A stretch of 64,000 nt of DNA from Planococcus lenghuensis (GTDB lineage: Bacteria > Bacillota > Bacilli > Bacillales_A > Planococcaceae), in the NCBI RefSeq assembly GCF_001999905.1, contig NZ_CP019640.1:2522001-2586000 (forward strand), in the 5' to 3' direction. Below, in pieces: positions 20,001 to 28,123 of the stretch. The notes beneath the pieces were generated by a model. The model had not been told where the DNA came from, did not search any database, and was given only the letters and a program-made list of their open reading frames with translations. A program made the translations under genes and the position numbers. Position 1 is the stretch's first letter; each line of letters begins with the position of its first letter.

Positions 20001-20690
20001 GCGGATCGACAGTTTCAAGTCGGCTGCGAACTGCAGCTCATCCACCGTAAACCCTTCCGGCACATCGTACAGGGCCGGCACGCTGTCCAGCCAAATTTCA
20101 GGGTCCGGATGCACCCGTGAATAATCAAACAAATTGCTGATCAGTGTTTCCATCGCTGCATCGCTCCGATCAGACGTAAAACTGTCCGCAAGACGGTAAA
20201 CCCCTTCGGCATCTTCGCTATCATATGCCCGTTCAAGTACCGCTGCCATGACATCATCCCGCAGCAATGCTGCTTCCGTGTTATTGGCAATCCGGAAACC
20301 GGGGTCAATGTCCAGCAAATAAGCATACTGCCGGACAATCTGCATACAAAATGAATGCAGCGTGGAGATCTGGGCTTTATTGATCAGTCTGAGCTGTTTG
20401 CGCAGATGCTGGGATTTCGGATTGGCTGCAAGCGCTTTTTCAAGCGCTGCGGCCATCCGGTGCCGCATTTCTGCAGCAGATGCATTCGTGAATGTCACCA
20501 CGAGCAACTCATCCACATCCATCGGATCCAGTTCGTCCATGACCCGTTCGATCATCCGATTGATCAGCACCGCTGTCTTCCCGGAACCGGCGGCAGCGGA
20601 AACCAATGTGTCCTGCCCTTTTGCCCAAATCGCTTCCCATTGGGCATCTGTCCAAGTGGCATTGGCCGGTTTAGTCGGAATCATCTTCAT
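17070..20690 (-). CDS. addA: ATP-dependent helicase/nuclease AddA
   Basis: The 3'-5' helicase and nuclease subunit of the AddAB complex that resects double-strand breaks and loads RecA. It has 1206 residues. UvrD-type Walker A SAAAGSGKTAVL is near residue 30, with the DEYQDIN Walker B, VGDVKQSIYRFR, VMTVHKSKGLEFPVV region and Q-type motifs of SF1 helicases. A RecB-like nuclease domain is at the end (LLDYKTDR, then YGVQLTAYEEAV). It overlaps the addB 3' end by 20 bp, indicating coupled translation; a second ATG two codons in is also possible. The operon may be LexA-regulated. Confidence 0.96.
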   Translation of the reverse strand: MKMIPTKPANATWTDAQWEAIWAKGQDTLVSAAAGSGKTAVLINRMIERVMDELDPMDVDELLVVTFTNASAAEMRHRMAAALEKALAANPKSQHLRKQLRLINKAQISTLHSFCMQIVRQYAYLLDIDPGFRIANNTEAALLRDDVMAAVLERAYDSEDAEGVYRLADSFTSDRSDAAMETLISNLFDYSRVHPDPEIWLDSVPALYDVPEGFTVDELQFAADLKLSIRHAFEEALQIAGEGVRLAQEPDGPAPLAETFRLDGDVIQSALGALDESWENLFRFMNGFRLEKAAAIRKDSCSPELAEAAKKKRAQLKKVMEEVRDDYFIRPPDRLLQEMREMAPMMRTLTALTKQFAEQYRLLKMERAIVDFADLEHYALQLLRSEGRPSAIAEEYQKRFKEVLVDEYQDINILQETILQLVKSGDERNGNLFMVGDVKQSIYRFRLAEPMLFLGKYAEFQRDPKEEGRRIDLNANFRSRREILDGTNFIFSQIMGERVGEIDYDEAAALKPQAPYTGNGMPVELTLIHDPDLEEDKEELDEELEKSQWEARLIANKVNALMDSGATVQDPWTGENRPLEYRDIVILMRSMTWSGDIADEFKKAGIPLYAELTGGYFDALEVMIMLNTLRVIDNPYQDVPLAAVLRAPFIGLKENELAQIRLALPQGTYYDALKEFIRGGTGIRPDTAEKLRRFTVQLEDWRNLARRGSLADLIWQVYMDTNYLEMAGAMSGGKQRQANLRALHDRALEYEKTSFRGLFRFLRFIDRMKARGDDLGTARSLSERENVVRLMTVHKSKGLEFPVVFLAGMGRSFNEMDFKKSYLSDKEFGLAVKAVNPDTRLAYTSLPFLAVKEKQQLQMRAEEMRVLYVAMTRAKERLYLSASVRDLDKLTESWRHMTAGKQLPDFVRSRAKGFLDWIGPALARHPQVADSLGLDGETLSHPARFRLSVEQAIDLKPTLVLTEETEGQESEPEDAAAEIEHRFNFRYPHQKAVEKRSKQSVTELKRLQALERLEEPEIFMRPAVPMRSTLYHRPDFMQEDRLTAADIGTAVHAVMQHLPLDKSLNAEEVKAFIDELVGRELLTPDEGNAVDPAGIVRFYDSDIWKRLRNAKAIKREVPFTYGREDQDGDHQIVQGIIDCLFEEEDGWVLLDYKTDRTRQIADVPKEMAERYGVQLTAYEEAVENILLIHVKERVLYLFDADQEVRI

Positions 20691-23600
20691 TCAGCTCCTC
20701 TTTCATTAAATCAATTGATTCTTTCGGTGAGTTCGACGGAAGCCGCCGGTACTTCTGATCCGGGTCAGCCGGATCGAATTGGCACACAGGCCGGTAAGAA
20801 CAGAATTGACAAGGTGTTTTGTCCTTCAGCTTGTATGGATCGATACGGGTATCACCGCCAAGTATTCCATTTCCCGCCTGCTGGTGTTTATGCCGGGTGA
20901 ATTCACGGATCATTTGCATGTCCTCGAGTTCCACGGTCTTAGACTGGGAAGGAGAGACTTGGCCATCCTTTTTCAGATACACAGGGATAATTTTGGAATG
21001 GCCCTCCGCTTTTCCATCCATTGTCCGTATTACTTCCGGATCTTCAACGATCAATCCGTTCATTTTGTAAGCTTTTAACAATTCTGTCTCCAATTCCTCT
21101 GCTGTCAGTAATTTCGTCTGCTTCAGCATCGGATTGTGCATATGAAAATACAGGACACCTGCCGGTTCAGCTTCTGTGCCGAGCCAGCGGCCTGAATTTG
21201 TCAGCGCCACATCCAGATAAGTGAAAGTCTGCAGCGCGAGACCGCGGTACACTTCATTAAGATCCAGTCCATTCCCCGACATTTTGTAATCGAGCACCCG
21301 CATATATGGCTTTCCGTCGATTTCTGCAGAATCGACCCGGTCAATACGACCGCGGACATACATCTTTCGACCGCGCTTGAGATTGACTTCAAGCGGCGGA
21401 ACAGCTTCCTTCGGTCCGAATGCGACTTCCATTGCAATTGGCGAGAAACCTGTCACTTGCGCATGCTTTGACAGCATCGCGGCTGTCTGGCGAATCACAC
21501 CTTCTAATTTATGCTGAATGTAACGGTAGCGGGAGGAGCTGATCAGAATCTGATTCACGAAATAAGGAGACAGTTCCTCCATCGCCTGCTTCGCCAGGTT
21601 TCGGCACTGTTTCTTTGTAAGTGAAGCCCAGGATACCCCCAGTCTGCCTACCTCATCTGAAATCCATTTGATTGCCGCATGGAATAAATCACCTATCTGC
21701 GGTGATTCCAATTCATATCTGCTCCGGTCCTTCAGCTGTAGCCCGTGAGCTGCAAACTGAGCGAACGGACAGCTGAAATACTGCTCCACCCGGGAGACGC
21801 TCGAAGAGACTGGTGTCCCGTAAAGCGATTCTGTGAGTTCTTCATCAAGCTGCTCAGCTTCATTGGGCTTTATCGGTGCCAGGATCTTATCTACTACAGA
21901 TTTGTAAAATAAATCTTTCTTATAATAGTCGAGTACAGCCTGCCAGACGGGAGACAATTCCCCTTTCCTGACTTGACTCGTCAGATACATAAGCGTCGGG
22001 CGCGGATGAGAAATATATGCCAGCTGCGTCTGACCCTTCATGTCTTCAGGATCCATGACAGCCGGTTCCGGAGCAATCGAGAACATCTCCAATAATTGCT
22101 GAACGTACAAGGACGGCAGCAGCGCCCCGCCCTCTTCGTCCGCAATGGGATAAGAAACGGTTAACGTATCAGAAGCAGATGAGAATGCCCGGTAGACGAC
22201 ATAAGCCTCATCCAGTAGCCGCATCCGGGAAGTCGGTGCCAGTTCATAACCGACATTCATGAACCATTCCCGTTCACTGTCTGTCAGCAGCCCTTCTCCT
22301 TCAATCCGCTTTGGCAGCACCCCGTCCGTCGCACCGATCACATACACTGACCGAATGTTAATAAGACGTGCAATATCCACAGTCTGAACGGTCACCTGAT
22401 CGATTGATGGAGGGATGCGCGAAAATTCAAGGGTTTCAAACCCTTCATCCAGGATTTTGACGGCGGTCGTCAGTTCCAGTTCCTGACTGCCGAACATCAG
22501 AACGAACTGATCCAGCACTTCTATCCACCTGTCCCACGCCTGCTCGTGTTCTGTCGCCGCAAGCAGCCGATGTTCCTTTTCTTCACGTTCTTTCAGGCGC
22601 TGAATCTTTTCATACACGCCAAGATCCTCAATAAACACAAACAGCGCTTCTGCCACATCCCGACCGGTCCGGCATCCATCCAGTTTATCCCGCAGGCCGG
22701 CAAGCGGTGCCAGAATCATATCCCGGACAGCATGCAATTCCTCCTGCTGCGCTTTTTCTTCATCTGTCTGTAAAACTGTATGGAGTTCAAGCCCCCGGTA
22801 TTTTTTGTAGAACCACCGATTTTCGTCGAACCAGCGTTCTCCATAAATGCCATTTGCGATTATAAAATTCTCAAGTACGTCTCCCCGTTCACGCCATTCA
22901 TGTACGCTTTCTCCCGGAAAAAACAAATCCGTCTTGACCGCCCTGAAAACCGGTTCATAAGACAGGCCGCTCAAAACCGCTTCAAGGGCCGACCGGCTGA
23001 GTTCAATCAGCGGATGGTGAAGCATGGATTTTTTCCGGCTGATAAATACCGGAAGCTCATATTGGGCGAAAATCGTTTCGATCAGCTCATTATATGCTTC
23101 AGGCTGCCGGTATAAGACAGCCATATCCCGATAACGCATGCCTTGCATCGCCTGTTCCCGGATCTTTCGCGCCACTGCATGGATCTCAGCCCGCCGATTC
23201 GATGCCTCTGTAACGCGGACATATCCTTCTGACTCAGTCTGCACGACCGGCTGCATATCAAAACAGCGTTCAAGATGAGCAGTATCCCGATTATTAAAAC
23301 GGCGTGGTTCAGTCATGTGGACAGGTGGCTCCGATTCGATTCCATCCTGAGCTGCAAGTTCTGTCAATCGCCGGGCTGTACGGACAGGCTGGTAAAATAA
23401 TGACTGCTCTTCAATTGTTCCGGTAAGTTCATCCATCGGCAAGGCGATGGTTACTGACTTTGCATACTTCATGAGCTCCCGGATAATTTCATATTCCTGA
23501 GCAGTGAATGTCACAAATCCATCGATATAAATATCAGCCGTTTTTATCAGTTCAGAATATCGGACTTTCTCGGCGAGCATCCGCAGATGCCCCTCTGAAT

Positions 23601-24138
23601 CGACATAGGTCGTACCCAGACGGCTCTCGATTTCTGTGAGAATCAGTTCAAGGTCTCCGGCTTTATCAAGCAACGTTCGCGGAGCACCCGCTGAAGCGAG
23701 TGCATTCCGCAATTCCTTCAATTCTCCGCAATCTACGCAATAGCGGGCGAACTCCTTAAGCAATTCCTCGATCTGATCTGTAAATCCCCGTTTGCCCGCA
23801 GCCCGCCGGAATAGCTGAAAATCTTCCTTGTGTTCTTCCAGTAGGCTCCGGATCAGCATGCGGTAACCGAATGTATTGACTTCCTTCCGGCTGATCCCGC
23901 CTACTTCCTGAAGCACGCGCCATGCCAGCCGCTTGAATGTCACCGCCTGTGCCCGGATCAGGCCTTTCATGCTGTATCCGGTGGAGAGTCTGTACTCGGT
24001 CGAGAATGACATTTGATCAGGCACCACGAAAAAAATCGGGTCACCATCTGCATCATGTTCGAGCGTTTCTGCAATTTCCTCCTGGATAAAACGGGTTTTT
24101 CCGGAACCCGCGCGTCCGTATACGATTCGTAGCGACAC
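20671..24138 (-). CDS. addB: ATP-dependent helicase/nuclease subunit AddB
   Basis: Partner of AddA, 1155 residues, recognises Chi and cuts the 5' strand. N-terminal Walker A is YGRAGSGKTRF. The C-terminal nuclease domain has the VLDYKMSG motif and four cysteines expected to hold a 4Fe-4S cluster: one in YFSCPFAQFA and three in PCQFCSYRPVC. It is the first gene of the addB-addA-DUF418 operon. Its -10 element is overlapped downstream by a LexA-like palindrome. Confidence 0.95.
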   Translation of the reverse strand: MSLRIVYGRAGSGKTRFIQEEIAETLEHDADGDPIFFVVPDQMSFSTEYRLSTGYSMKGLIRAQAVTFKRLAWRVLQEVGGISRKEVNTFGYRMLIRSLLEEHKEDFQLFRRAAGKRGFTDQIEELLKEFARYCVDCGELKELRNALASAGAPRTLLDKAGDLELILTEIESRLGTTYVDSEGHLRMLAEKVRYSELIKTADIYIDGFVTFTAQEYEIIRELMKYAKSVTIALPMDELTGTIEEQSLFYQPVRTARRLTELAAQDGIESEPPVHMTEPRRFNNRDTAHLERCFDMQPVVQTESEGYVRVTEASNRRAEIHAVARKIREQAMQGMRYRDMAVLYRQPEAYNELIETIFAQYELPVFISRKKSMLHHPLIELSRSALEAVLSGLSYEPVFRAVKTDLFFPGESVHEWRERGDVLENFIIANGIYGERWFDENRWFYKKYRGLELHTVLQTDEEKAQQEELHAVRDMILAPLAGLRDKLDGCRTGRDVAEALFVFIEDLGVYEKIQRLKEREEKEHRLLAATEHEQAWDRWIEVLDQFVLMFGSQELELTTAVKILDEGFETLEFSRIPPSIDQVTVQTVDIARLINIRSVYVIGATDGVLPKRIEGEGLLTDSEREWFMNVGYELAPTSRMRLLDEAYVVYRAFSSASDTLTVSYPIADEEGGALLPSLYVQQLLEMFSIAPEPAVMDPEDMKGQTQLAYISHPRPTLMYLTSQVRKGELSPVWQAVLDYYKKDLFYKSVVDKILAPIKPNEAEQLDEELTESLYGTPVSSSVSRVEQYFSCPFAQFAAHGLQLKDRSRYELESPQIGDLFHAAIKWISDEVGRLGVSWASLTKKQCRNLAKQAMEELSPYFVNQILISSSRYRYIQHKLEGVIRQTAAMLSKHAQVTGFSPIAMEVAFGPKEAVPPLEVNLKRGRKMYVRGRIDRVDSAEIDGKPYMRVLDYKMSGNGLDLNEVYRGLALQTFTYLDVALTNSGRWLGTEAEPAGVLYFHMHNPMLKQTKLLTAEELETELLKAYKMNGLIVEDPEVIRTMDGKAEGHSKIIPVYLKKDGQVSPSQSKTVELEDMQMIREFTRHKHQQAGNGILGGDTRIDPYKLKDKTPCQFCSYRPVCQFDPADPDQKYRRLPSNSPKESIDLMKEELNEDDSD

Positions 24139-24158
24139 AGCTTTTCCCCCTTAAAACA

Positions 24159-24182
24159 AGAACATTTGTTCTATCAATTATA
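24159..24182 (-). promoter_or_regulatory. addB promoter -10 with LexA-like box
   Basis: TATAAT on the minus strand at 24177-24182 is followed by AGAACATTTGTTCT (24159-24172), with perfect AGAACA/TGTTCT arms. It matches the Bacillus LexA consensus CGAACRNRYGTTYC at 11 of 14 positions. It would sit on the transcription start. Confidence 0.55.
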
Positions 24183-24190
24183 CAACAAAA

Positions 24191-24228
24191 CATCCCTGCA
24201 TTCCACCGCTTCATGAAATGCAGAGATG
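24191..24228 (-). terminator. Imperfect terminator after the TVP38 gene
   Basis: CATCCCTGCATT pairs with AATGCAGAGATG with one mismatch; TTTTGTTG follows on the minus strand. Confidence 0.5.
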
Positions 24229-24229
24229 C

Positions 24230-24859
24230 TCATCGATTTTTTTTGTCCGGCTCCTTACTCATTTCCCTGAATTCCTGCTCGGCCTTCGCGTTCAGCCGTC
24301 TTTCAAAAAATTTACCGGCAACATACAATACAGCAATCACTGCCACAACTATCGCTGTCCGGAGAGGCTGTGTAATCAAAGCCCGCCAGTCATAACCGAC
24401 GAAACTCACAAACAGAATCATAACAAACTTACCGGCCAGGAGTGTCAGTAAATAATACTTCTTTTTAATATTTGAAAGTCCGGCCACCACATTAACAATC
24501 GACGAGGGCGTAAACGGAAAACAAAGCAGCAAAAACAGCGGACCGAAACCATTCCGTTCAACCCATAAAATCAGTTTCTGCACCCGTTCGTGCCGCGTCA
24601 TGAAATTCAGAAAGCGGGCTTGTCCATAATTCCGGACCACCAGGAATACGAGATAGCCCCCGGCCACTGTACCGGCCCATGACAGTAAAAATCCAAACCA
24701 CAATCCGTAGGCCGATGCATTGGCGACGACAAACACAAAAAGCGGTAAAAATGGAAGAAAGGCTTCCAGGAATGGGAGCAGAAAACTGATGAACGGTCCA
24801 AATGCTCTATAGGAAGCCATCAATTCTTCTATATTCTCTAGCGTGAAAAAATCGGTCAT
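24230..24859 (-). CDS. TVP38/TMEM64 (DedA-like) membrane protein, YhjE type
   Basis: A 209-residue protein with about six hydrophobic segments and the SNARE-associated/VTT domain signature: FLPLFVFVVANASAYG, then GTVAGGYLVFLVVRNYG and FTPSSIVNVVAGLS. Start ATG 24859 has AAGGAG 6 nt upstream. In B. subtilis yhjE lies near addBA, as here. VTT-domain proteins include lipid scramblase-like and DedA transport proteins; the precise role is unknown. Confidence 0.83.
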   Translation of the reverse strand: MTDFFTLENIEELMASYRAFGPFISFLLPFLEAFLPFLPLFVFVVANASAYGLWFGFLLSWAGTVAGGYLVFLVVRNYGQARFLNFMTRHERVQKLILWVERNGFGPLFLLLCFPFTPSSIVNVVAGLSNIKKKYYLLTLLAGKFVMILFVSFVGYDWRALITQPLRTAIVVAVIAVLYVAGKFFERRLNAKAEQEFREMSKEPDKKNR

Positions 24860-24887
24860 ACCGGACTCCTTTTGCAATAATGGAAGA

Positions 24888-24902
24888 AATTTTCATGAAA
24901 TT
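24888..24902. promoter_or_regulatory. CodY-like box upstream of azlCD
   Basis: AATTTTCATGAAATT matches the CodY consensus AATTTTCWGAAAATT at 13 of 15 positions, between the TVP38 gene and azlC. It fits with a branched-chain amino acid exporter being controlled by the BCAA sensor CodY. Confidence 0.55.
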
Positions 24903-24920
24903 GTTTATAAACACATGAAT

Positions 24921-24948
24921 CTTTGGTATTGTTTCTTTGGTATTGTTA
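24921..24948. repeat. Tandem 14-bp repeat in the azlC upstream region
   Basis: CTTTGGTATTGTTT (24921-24934) is immediately repeated as CTTTGGTATTGTTA (24935-24948), one mismatch. Might be paired regulator sites; purpose unknown. Confidence 0.6.
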
Positions 24949-25013
24949 TTTATCAGTTTACCGGACAATATTGCTGTCTGAAAGCATGAACACTCAGGAA
25001 AAGGAAGATGCCT

Positions 25014-25706
25014 ATGCAAGCGCGTGACTTCTCCGCGGGTCTGAAAGCAGGTACCAGCATTGCGATCGGCTATTTTCCAATTGCATTGACATTTGGGCTG
25101 CTTGCCAAGACAACCGGTTTAACCATTTTGGAAGCAACCGCCATGAGCATTTTCGTCTTCGCTGGTGCCGCGCAATACATTTCGCTGTCACTGATTGCCT
25201 CAGGAGTCAGCCCCACAGTGATTGTCCTTAATACGTTCATTGTCAATATCCGTCATTTTCTGATGACCGCTTCCCTGAACGAGAAGATGGAACCGGATTC
25301 GAAATGGAAAAAAGCGCTGTATGCGTTCGGAGTCACAGATGAAACTTTTTCAATCCTGGCCACTGGGAAGGGCAACCGGATTCCAACTGCGTTTGCCGCT
25401 GGTGTCATCTTGATTGCTTATGGCAGCTGGGTGACTTTCACGGCTGTTGGCCACCGGGTCGGTGCTAGTCTTCCCTTGTTTTTACAGGCGGCGATGTCCA
25501 TTGCGCTATATGCCATGTTCGTCGGTCTCCTTGTCCCTTCGATGCGCGGGAACCGGAAGGTCGTCATGCTGGCATTGACTGCCGCTCTGTTCAATTCTTT
25601 TTTTTATTTCACCGGATTGCTGGCAACCGGCTGGGCCATTTTGGTCGCCACCTTGGCTTCATCGATCTTCATTGAAATCGTCTATGCACGAAAGGGGAAA
25701 TCATAA
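25014..25706 (+). CDS. azlC: Branched-chain amino acid exporter large subunit AzlC
   Basis: A 230-residue inner-membrane protein that with AzlD exports branched-chain amino acids. The family pattern is plain: FSAGLKAGTSIAIGYFPIALTFG-type start, FAGAAQYISLSLI, NIRHFLMTASL and FGVTDETF. ATG 25014 is chosen because AAGGA lies 8 nt upstream; the ATG at 25008 would leave only 2 nt. Its stop overlaps the azlD start (TAATG). Confidence 0.92.
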   Translation: MQARDFSAGLKAGTSIAIGYFPIALTFGLLAKTTGLTILEATAMSIFVFAGAAQYISLSLIASGVSPTVIVLNTFIVNIRHFLMTASLNEKMEPDSKWKKALYAFGVTDETFSILATGKGNRIPTAFAAGVILIAYGSWVTFTAVGHRVGASLPLFLQAAMSIALYAMFVGLLVPSMRGNRKVVMLALTAALFNSFFYFTGLLATGWAILVATLASSIFIEIVYARKGKS

Positions 25707-26011
25707 TGGACGCCTGGTATTGGTGGATGATTTTAGGCATGGCCATTGTCACATACATCCCCCGCGCGATTCCGCTCACATTTTTAGAAGGGCGGGAACT
25801 TCCGAAACCGGTACAGAATGTACTTCGCAATATTCCTTATGCCGTGCTCGGCGCCTTAATTTTTCCGGCTATTTTTTTTATCCAGGAAAATATCTGGTTT
25901 GGTGTTATCGGGGCAACTGCAGCATTCGGACTGGCATTCAGCGGCGCAAATGTAATGATTGTCGTGCTGGGTTCGATTGCCGTCTTGGCCGGATTCAGTT
26001 TATTGCTGTGA
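25706..26011 (+). CDS. azlD: Branched-chain amino acid exporter small subunit AzlD
   Basis: A 101-residue protein with four membrane helices; MAIVTYIPRAIPLTFLEG and RNIPYAVLGALIFPA are AzlD hallmarks. It overlaps azlC by one base, indicating translational coupling. The downstream terminator is shared with csbA on the other strand. Confidence 0.92.
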   Translation: MDAWYWWMILGMAIVTYIPRAIPLTFLEGRELPKPVQNVLRNIPYAVLGALIFPAIFFIQENIWFGVIGATAAFGLAFSGANVMIVVLGSIAVLAGFSLLL

Positions 26012-26051
26012 AAAAAGCCGATTTTCAGTCAGTCCTGAAAATCGGCTTTTT
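26011..26051. terminator. Bidirectional terminator between azlD and csbA
   Basis: AAAAAAGCCGATTTTCAG pairs with CTGAAAATCGGCTTTTT. One arm encodes the last codons of csbA, so the signal overlaps coding sequence. Confidence 0.88.
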
Positions 26052-26280
26052 CGGCTCTTTTCACCATATTGGACGCATACCAAAATCCGGCTGTAAGTGA
26101 AAACGCATTGACGGCAAACAATAGCCAAGTGTTTGTATAGCCGGCGTAAACAGCAGCAGCAATAAGTGACACAGTCAAAATGAGACCGACAACATGGTGA
26201 TATGTCACACGGGTAAACAAGACGACCAACAGACCGGGAACGAAAAGCGACAGCATAAATTTGGTCAGCATGGATTCCAT
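26029..26280 (-). CDS. csbA: CsbA-like (DUF2198) small membrane protein
   Basis: An 83-residue protein with two or three membrane helices. LSLFVPGLLVVLFTRVTYHH and a following GYTNTWLL segment closely follow the CsbA pattern. AGGAGA 7 nt upstream fixes the start at ATG 26280, inside a longer open frame that overlaps the PLP-enzyme gene. It lies 22 bp downstream of that gene, so it is probably co-transcribed. In B. subtilis csbA is a sigma-B gene; no sigma-B motif was seen here. Function unknown. Confidence 0.78.
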   Translation of the reverse strand: MESMLTKFMLSLFVPGLLVVLFTRVTYHHVVGLILTVSLIAAAVYAGYTNTWLLFAVNAFSLTAGFWYASNMVKRAEKADFQD

Positions 26281-26302
26281 GTGTTCATCTCCTGTCTTTA
26301 GA

Positions 26303-27418
26303 TCAACCAGCCTGAAAAGCTGCTTCCAGCTGTTCAAGGATATCTTCAGCGCTTTCGATGCCCGCTGAAAGTCGGACAATCCGGCCGGTAATACCGAGTC
26401 GTTCCTTTTCTTCATGGGATAACGCCCGGTGACTCGTGCCGTATGGATAGGAGACTGTCGTTTCAACACCGGCAAGCGTAGGTACGATCAGGATCCAGCC
26501 AAGGGAAGAGAAAAAGCGGTCTACATCTGCTTCTTCTCCAAGTTCAAACGTCACCATGGCGCCTTTCCCTGGATACCAGACCTTCAAGCCTTTCGTTTCC
26601 AGAAACGCAGCAATCCGGCCGGCATTCCCTGTCTGTGCTTTTATGCGGAGTGCAAGTGTTCGGATTCCCCGGACAGCCAGCCAGGACTCAAACGGACTGA
26701 GATTCAGCCCCATGCCGGTAATCGTGCGTTCCGCTTCCGCGATCAGCTCTTCATGCCCAACGAGCACACCCGCAGAGACATCACTGTGACCGCCAAGATA
26801 CTTCGTGGCACTGTGCACGACAAGATCAGCGCCCAGCTCATACGGTCTGCTCTCACACGGAGTAGCAAAAGTGTTATCGATCATTAACTTAGCGCCATAT
26901 TGGTTCTTCAGCTGCACCAGTGCCGCAATATCTTCGAGGCGGAGAAACGGATTGGTGATGGATTCGCTGATCAGCAGTGAAATCTCAGGATAATCGATCA
27001 ATTTTTGTTCCACTGCATCGGGGTCCGCAAAATCCACAAAATGTCCCGTGATTCCCAGATTCTTTAATTCATTCTTCAATAATGCGACAGTGCCCCCGTA
27101 CACATCCTGAGCGGCCAGCACATGACTGCCAGCTGTGGCTGCCGTCAATATACCGGCCAGAATGGCGCCGGTACCGGAGGAAGCCGCCACGCCGCGCGGT
27201 GCATTCTCTAAATCCGCGACGGTCTGCGCAAGCAAATCGGTGTTCGGGTTGCCGTTTCGTGTATACAGATACGAACCATTGCCTTCATAATACCCGTTCA
27301 TTTCTTCCAGTGAATTAAAGGAAAACGCAGAGGTCTGATAAATCGGCTGGACAAGCGGCTGAATCTGTCGTTCCTTCAATGGTTTGCTGTGGACAGCCCG
27401 CGTTTCAATTGATTTCAT
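26303..27418 (-). CDS. Cys/Met metabolism PLP-dependent enzyme (cystathionine gamma-synthase/beta-lyase family)
   Basis: A 371-residue fold-type I PLP enzyme. YTRNGNPNTDLL is near residue 52, the glycine-rich phosphate-binding region is SSGTGAILAGI, and the Schiff-base Lys lies in SATKYLGGH. NTFATPCESRP and a C-terminal VRLSAGIES finish the family pattern. Trans-sulfuration between cysteine and homocysteine is likely. Gamma-synthase, beta-lyase and gamma-lyase cannot be separated by eye. Its start overlaps the upstream thioredoxin gene stop by 4 bp (ATGA). Confidence 0.88.
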   Translation of the reverse strand: MKSIETRAVHSKPLKERQIQPLVQPIYQTSAFSFNSLEEMNGYYEGNGSYLYTRNGNPNTDLLAQTVADLENAPRGVAASSGTGAILAGILTAATAGSHVLAAQDVYGGTVALLKNELKNLGITGHFVDFADPDAVEQKLIDYPEISLLISESITNPFLRLEDIAALVQLKNQYGAKLMIDNTFATPCESRPYELGADLVVHSATKYLGGHSDVSAGVLVGHEELIAEAERTITGMGLNLSPFESWLAVRGIRTLALRIKAQTGNAGRIAAFLETKGLKVWYPGKGAMVTFELGEEADVDRFFSSLGWILIVPTLAGVETTVSYPYGTSHRALSHEEKERLGITGRIVRLSAGIESAEDILEQLEAAFQAG

Positions 27419-28011
27419 TCGATTTCCTCCTCTGCTAGTCCGCTTACCAGTTCCTCCAGCATATCATTGCTGAGCGGGCCGCGGATCTGAGTCACAAGAC
27501 GCCCTTCTTCATTTATGAGAAACGTCGTCGGGATCGTCAGTATTCCGTATGCTTCCCGCACTTGCCCTTCTTCATCCAAAGGGATCGGGAATGTTAATCC
27601 GTATTCCTGTACGAAAGCATTCACTTTATCCAGGCCGCTGTCTTGGTCGGTTAAATTGACAGCCAGGATTTCCACATCAGCGTCCGCTGCTAATCCTTCA
27701 TAATAGTTTTGCATTTCAGGCATCTCTTTTTTACAGGGTTCACACCAGGATGCCCAAAAATTCAGCACGACAGCCTGTCCCCTGTAGTCCGATAACCGGA
27801 TGGTTTCTCCACCCAGGCTTTGGAGCCTGAAATCAGGCGCCGGTTCCCCGGCTGCCAGTCCCGCCCCGCCCGCTGCAGAAAATTCAACGACGGATCCGAG
27901 ATCATCCGCCGGAATCAATTCATTCTTTTCCAATCTGTCCTGTACGATGCCGACAATAAAATAAACGATCAGGCCGGCGAGCAGAAGCAGACCAAACACT
28001 TTTTTCGCCAT
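27415..28011 (-). CDS. Membrane-anchored thioredoxin-like protein (ResA/TlpA type)
   Basis: A 198-residue protein with one N-terminal membrane helix (KKVFGLLLLAGLIVYFIVG) and an extracytoplasmic AhpC/TSA-Redoxin thioredoxin domain. The active site is WASWCEPCKKEMPEM (CxxC about residues 97-100) and the cis-Pro is in TIPTTFLI. It probably reduces disulfides of exported proteins, for example during cytochrome c maturation, which suits the nearby cccB. It is translationally coupled to the PLP enzyme. Confidence 0.85.
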   Translation of the reverse strand: MAKKVFGLLLLAGLIVYFIVGIVQDRLEKNELIPADDLGSVVEFSAAGGAGLAAGEPAPDFRLQSLGGETIRLSDYRGQAVVLNFWASWCEPCKKEMPEMQNYYEGLAADADVEILAVNLTDQDSGLDKVNAFVQEYGLTFPIPLDEEGQVREAYGILTIPTTFLINEEGRLVTQIRGPLSNDMLEELVSGLAEEEIE

Positions 28012-28085
28012 AAGGACGCTTCACTCCAATCCCTACTATCATACGATACAAATCTCATCTAATCTACTGCCCATCAAGACAAATT

Positions 28086-28116
28086 AAAAACCGGGAAGCA
28101 AAAGCTTCCCGGCATT
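28086..28116 (-). terminator. Terminator of the ftsEX-M23 operon
   Basis: CCGGGAAGC / GCTTCCCGG with an AAAA loop, followed by TTTTTAA on the minus strand. Confidence 0.88.
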
Positions 28117-28123
28117 CGTTACA

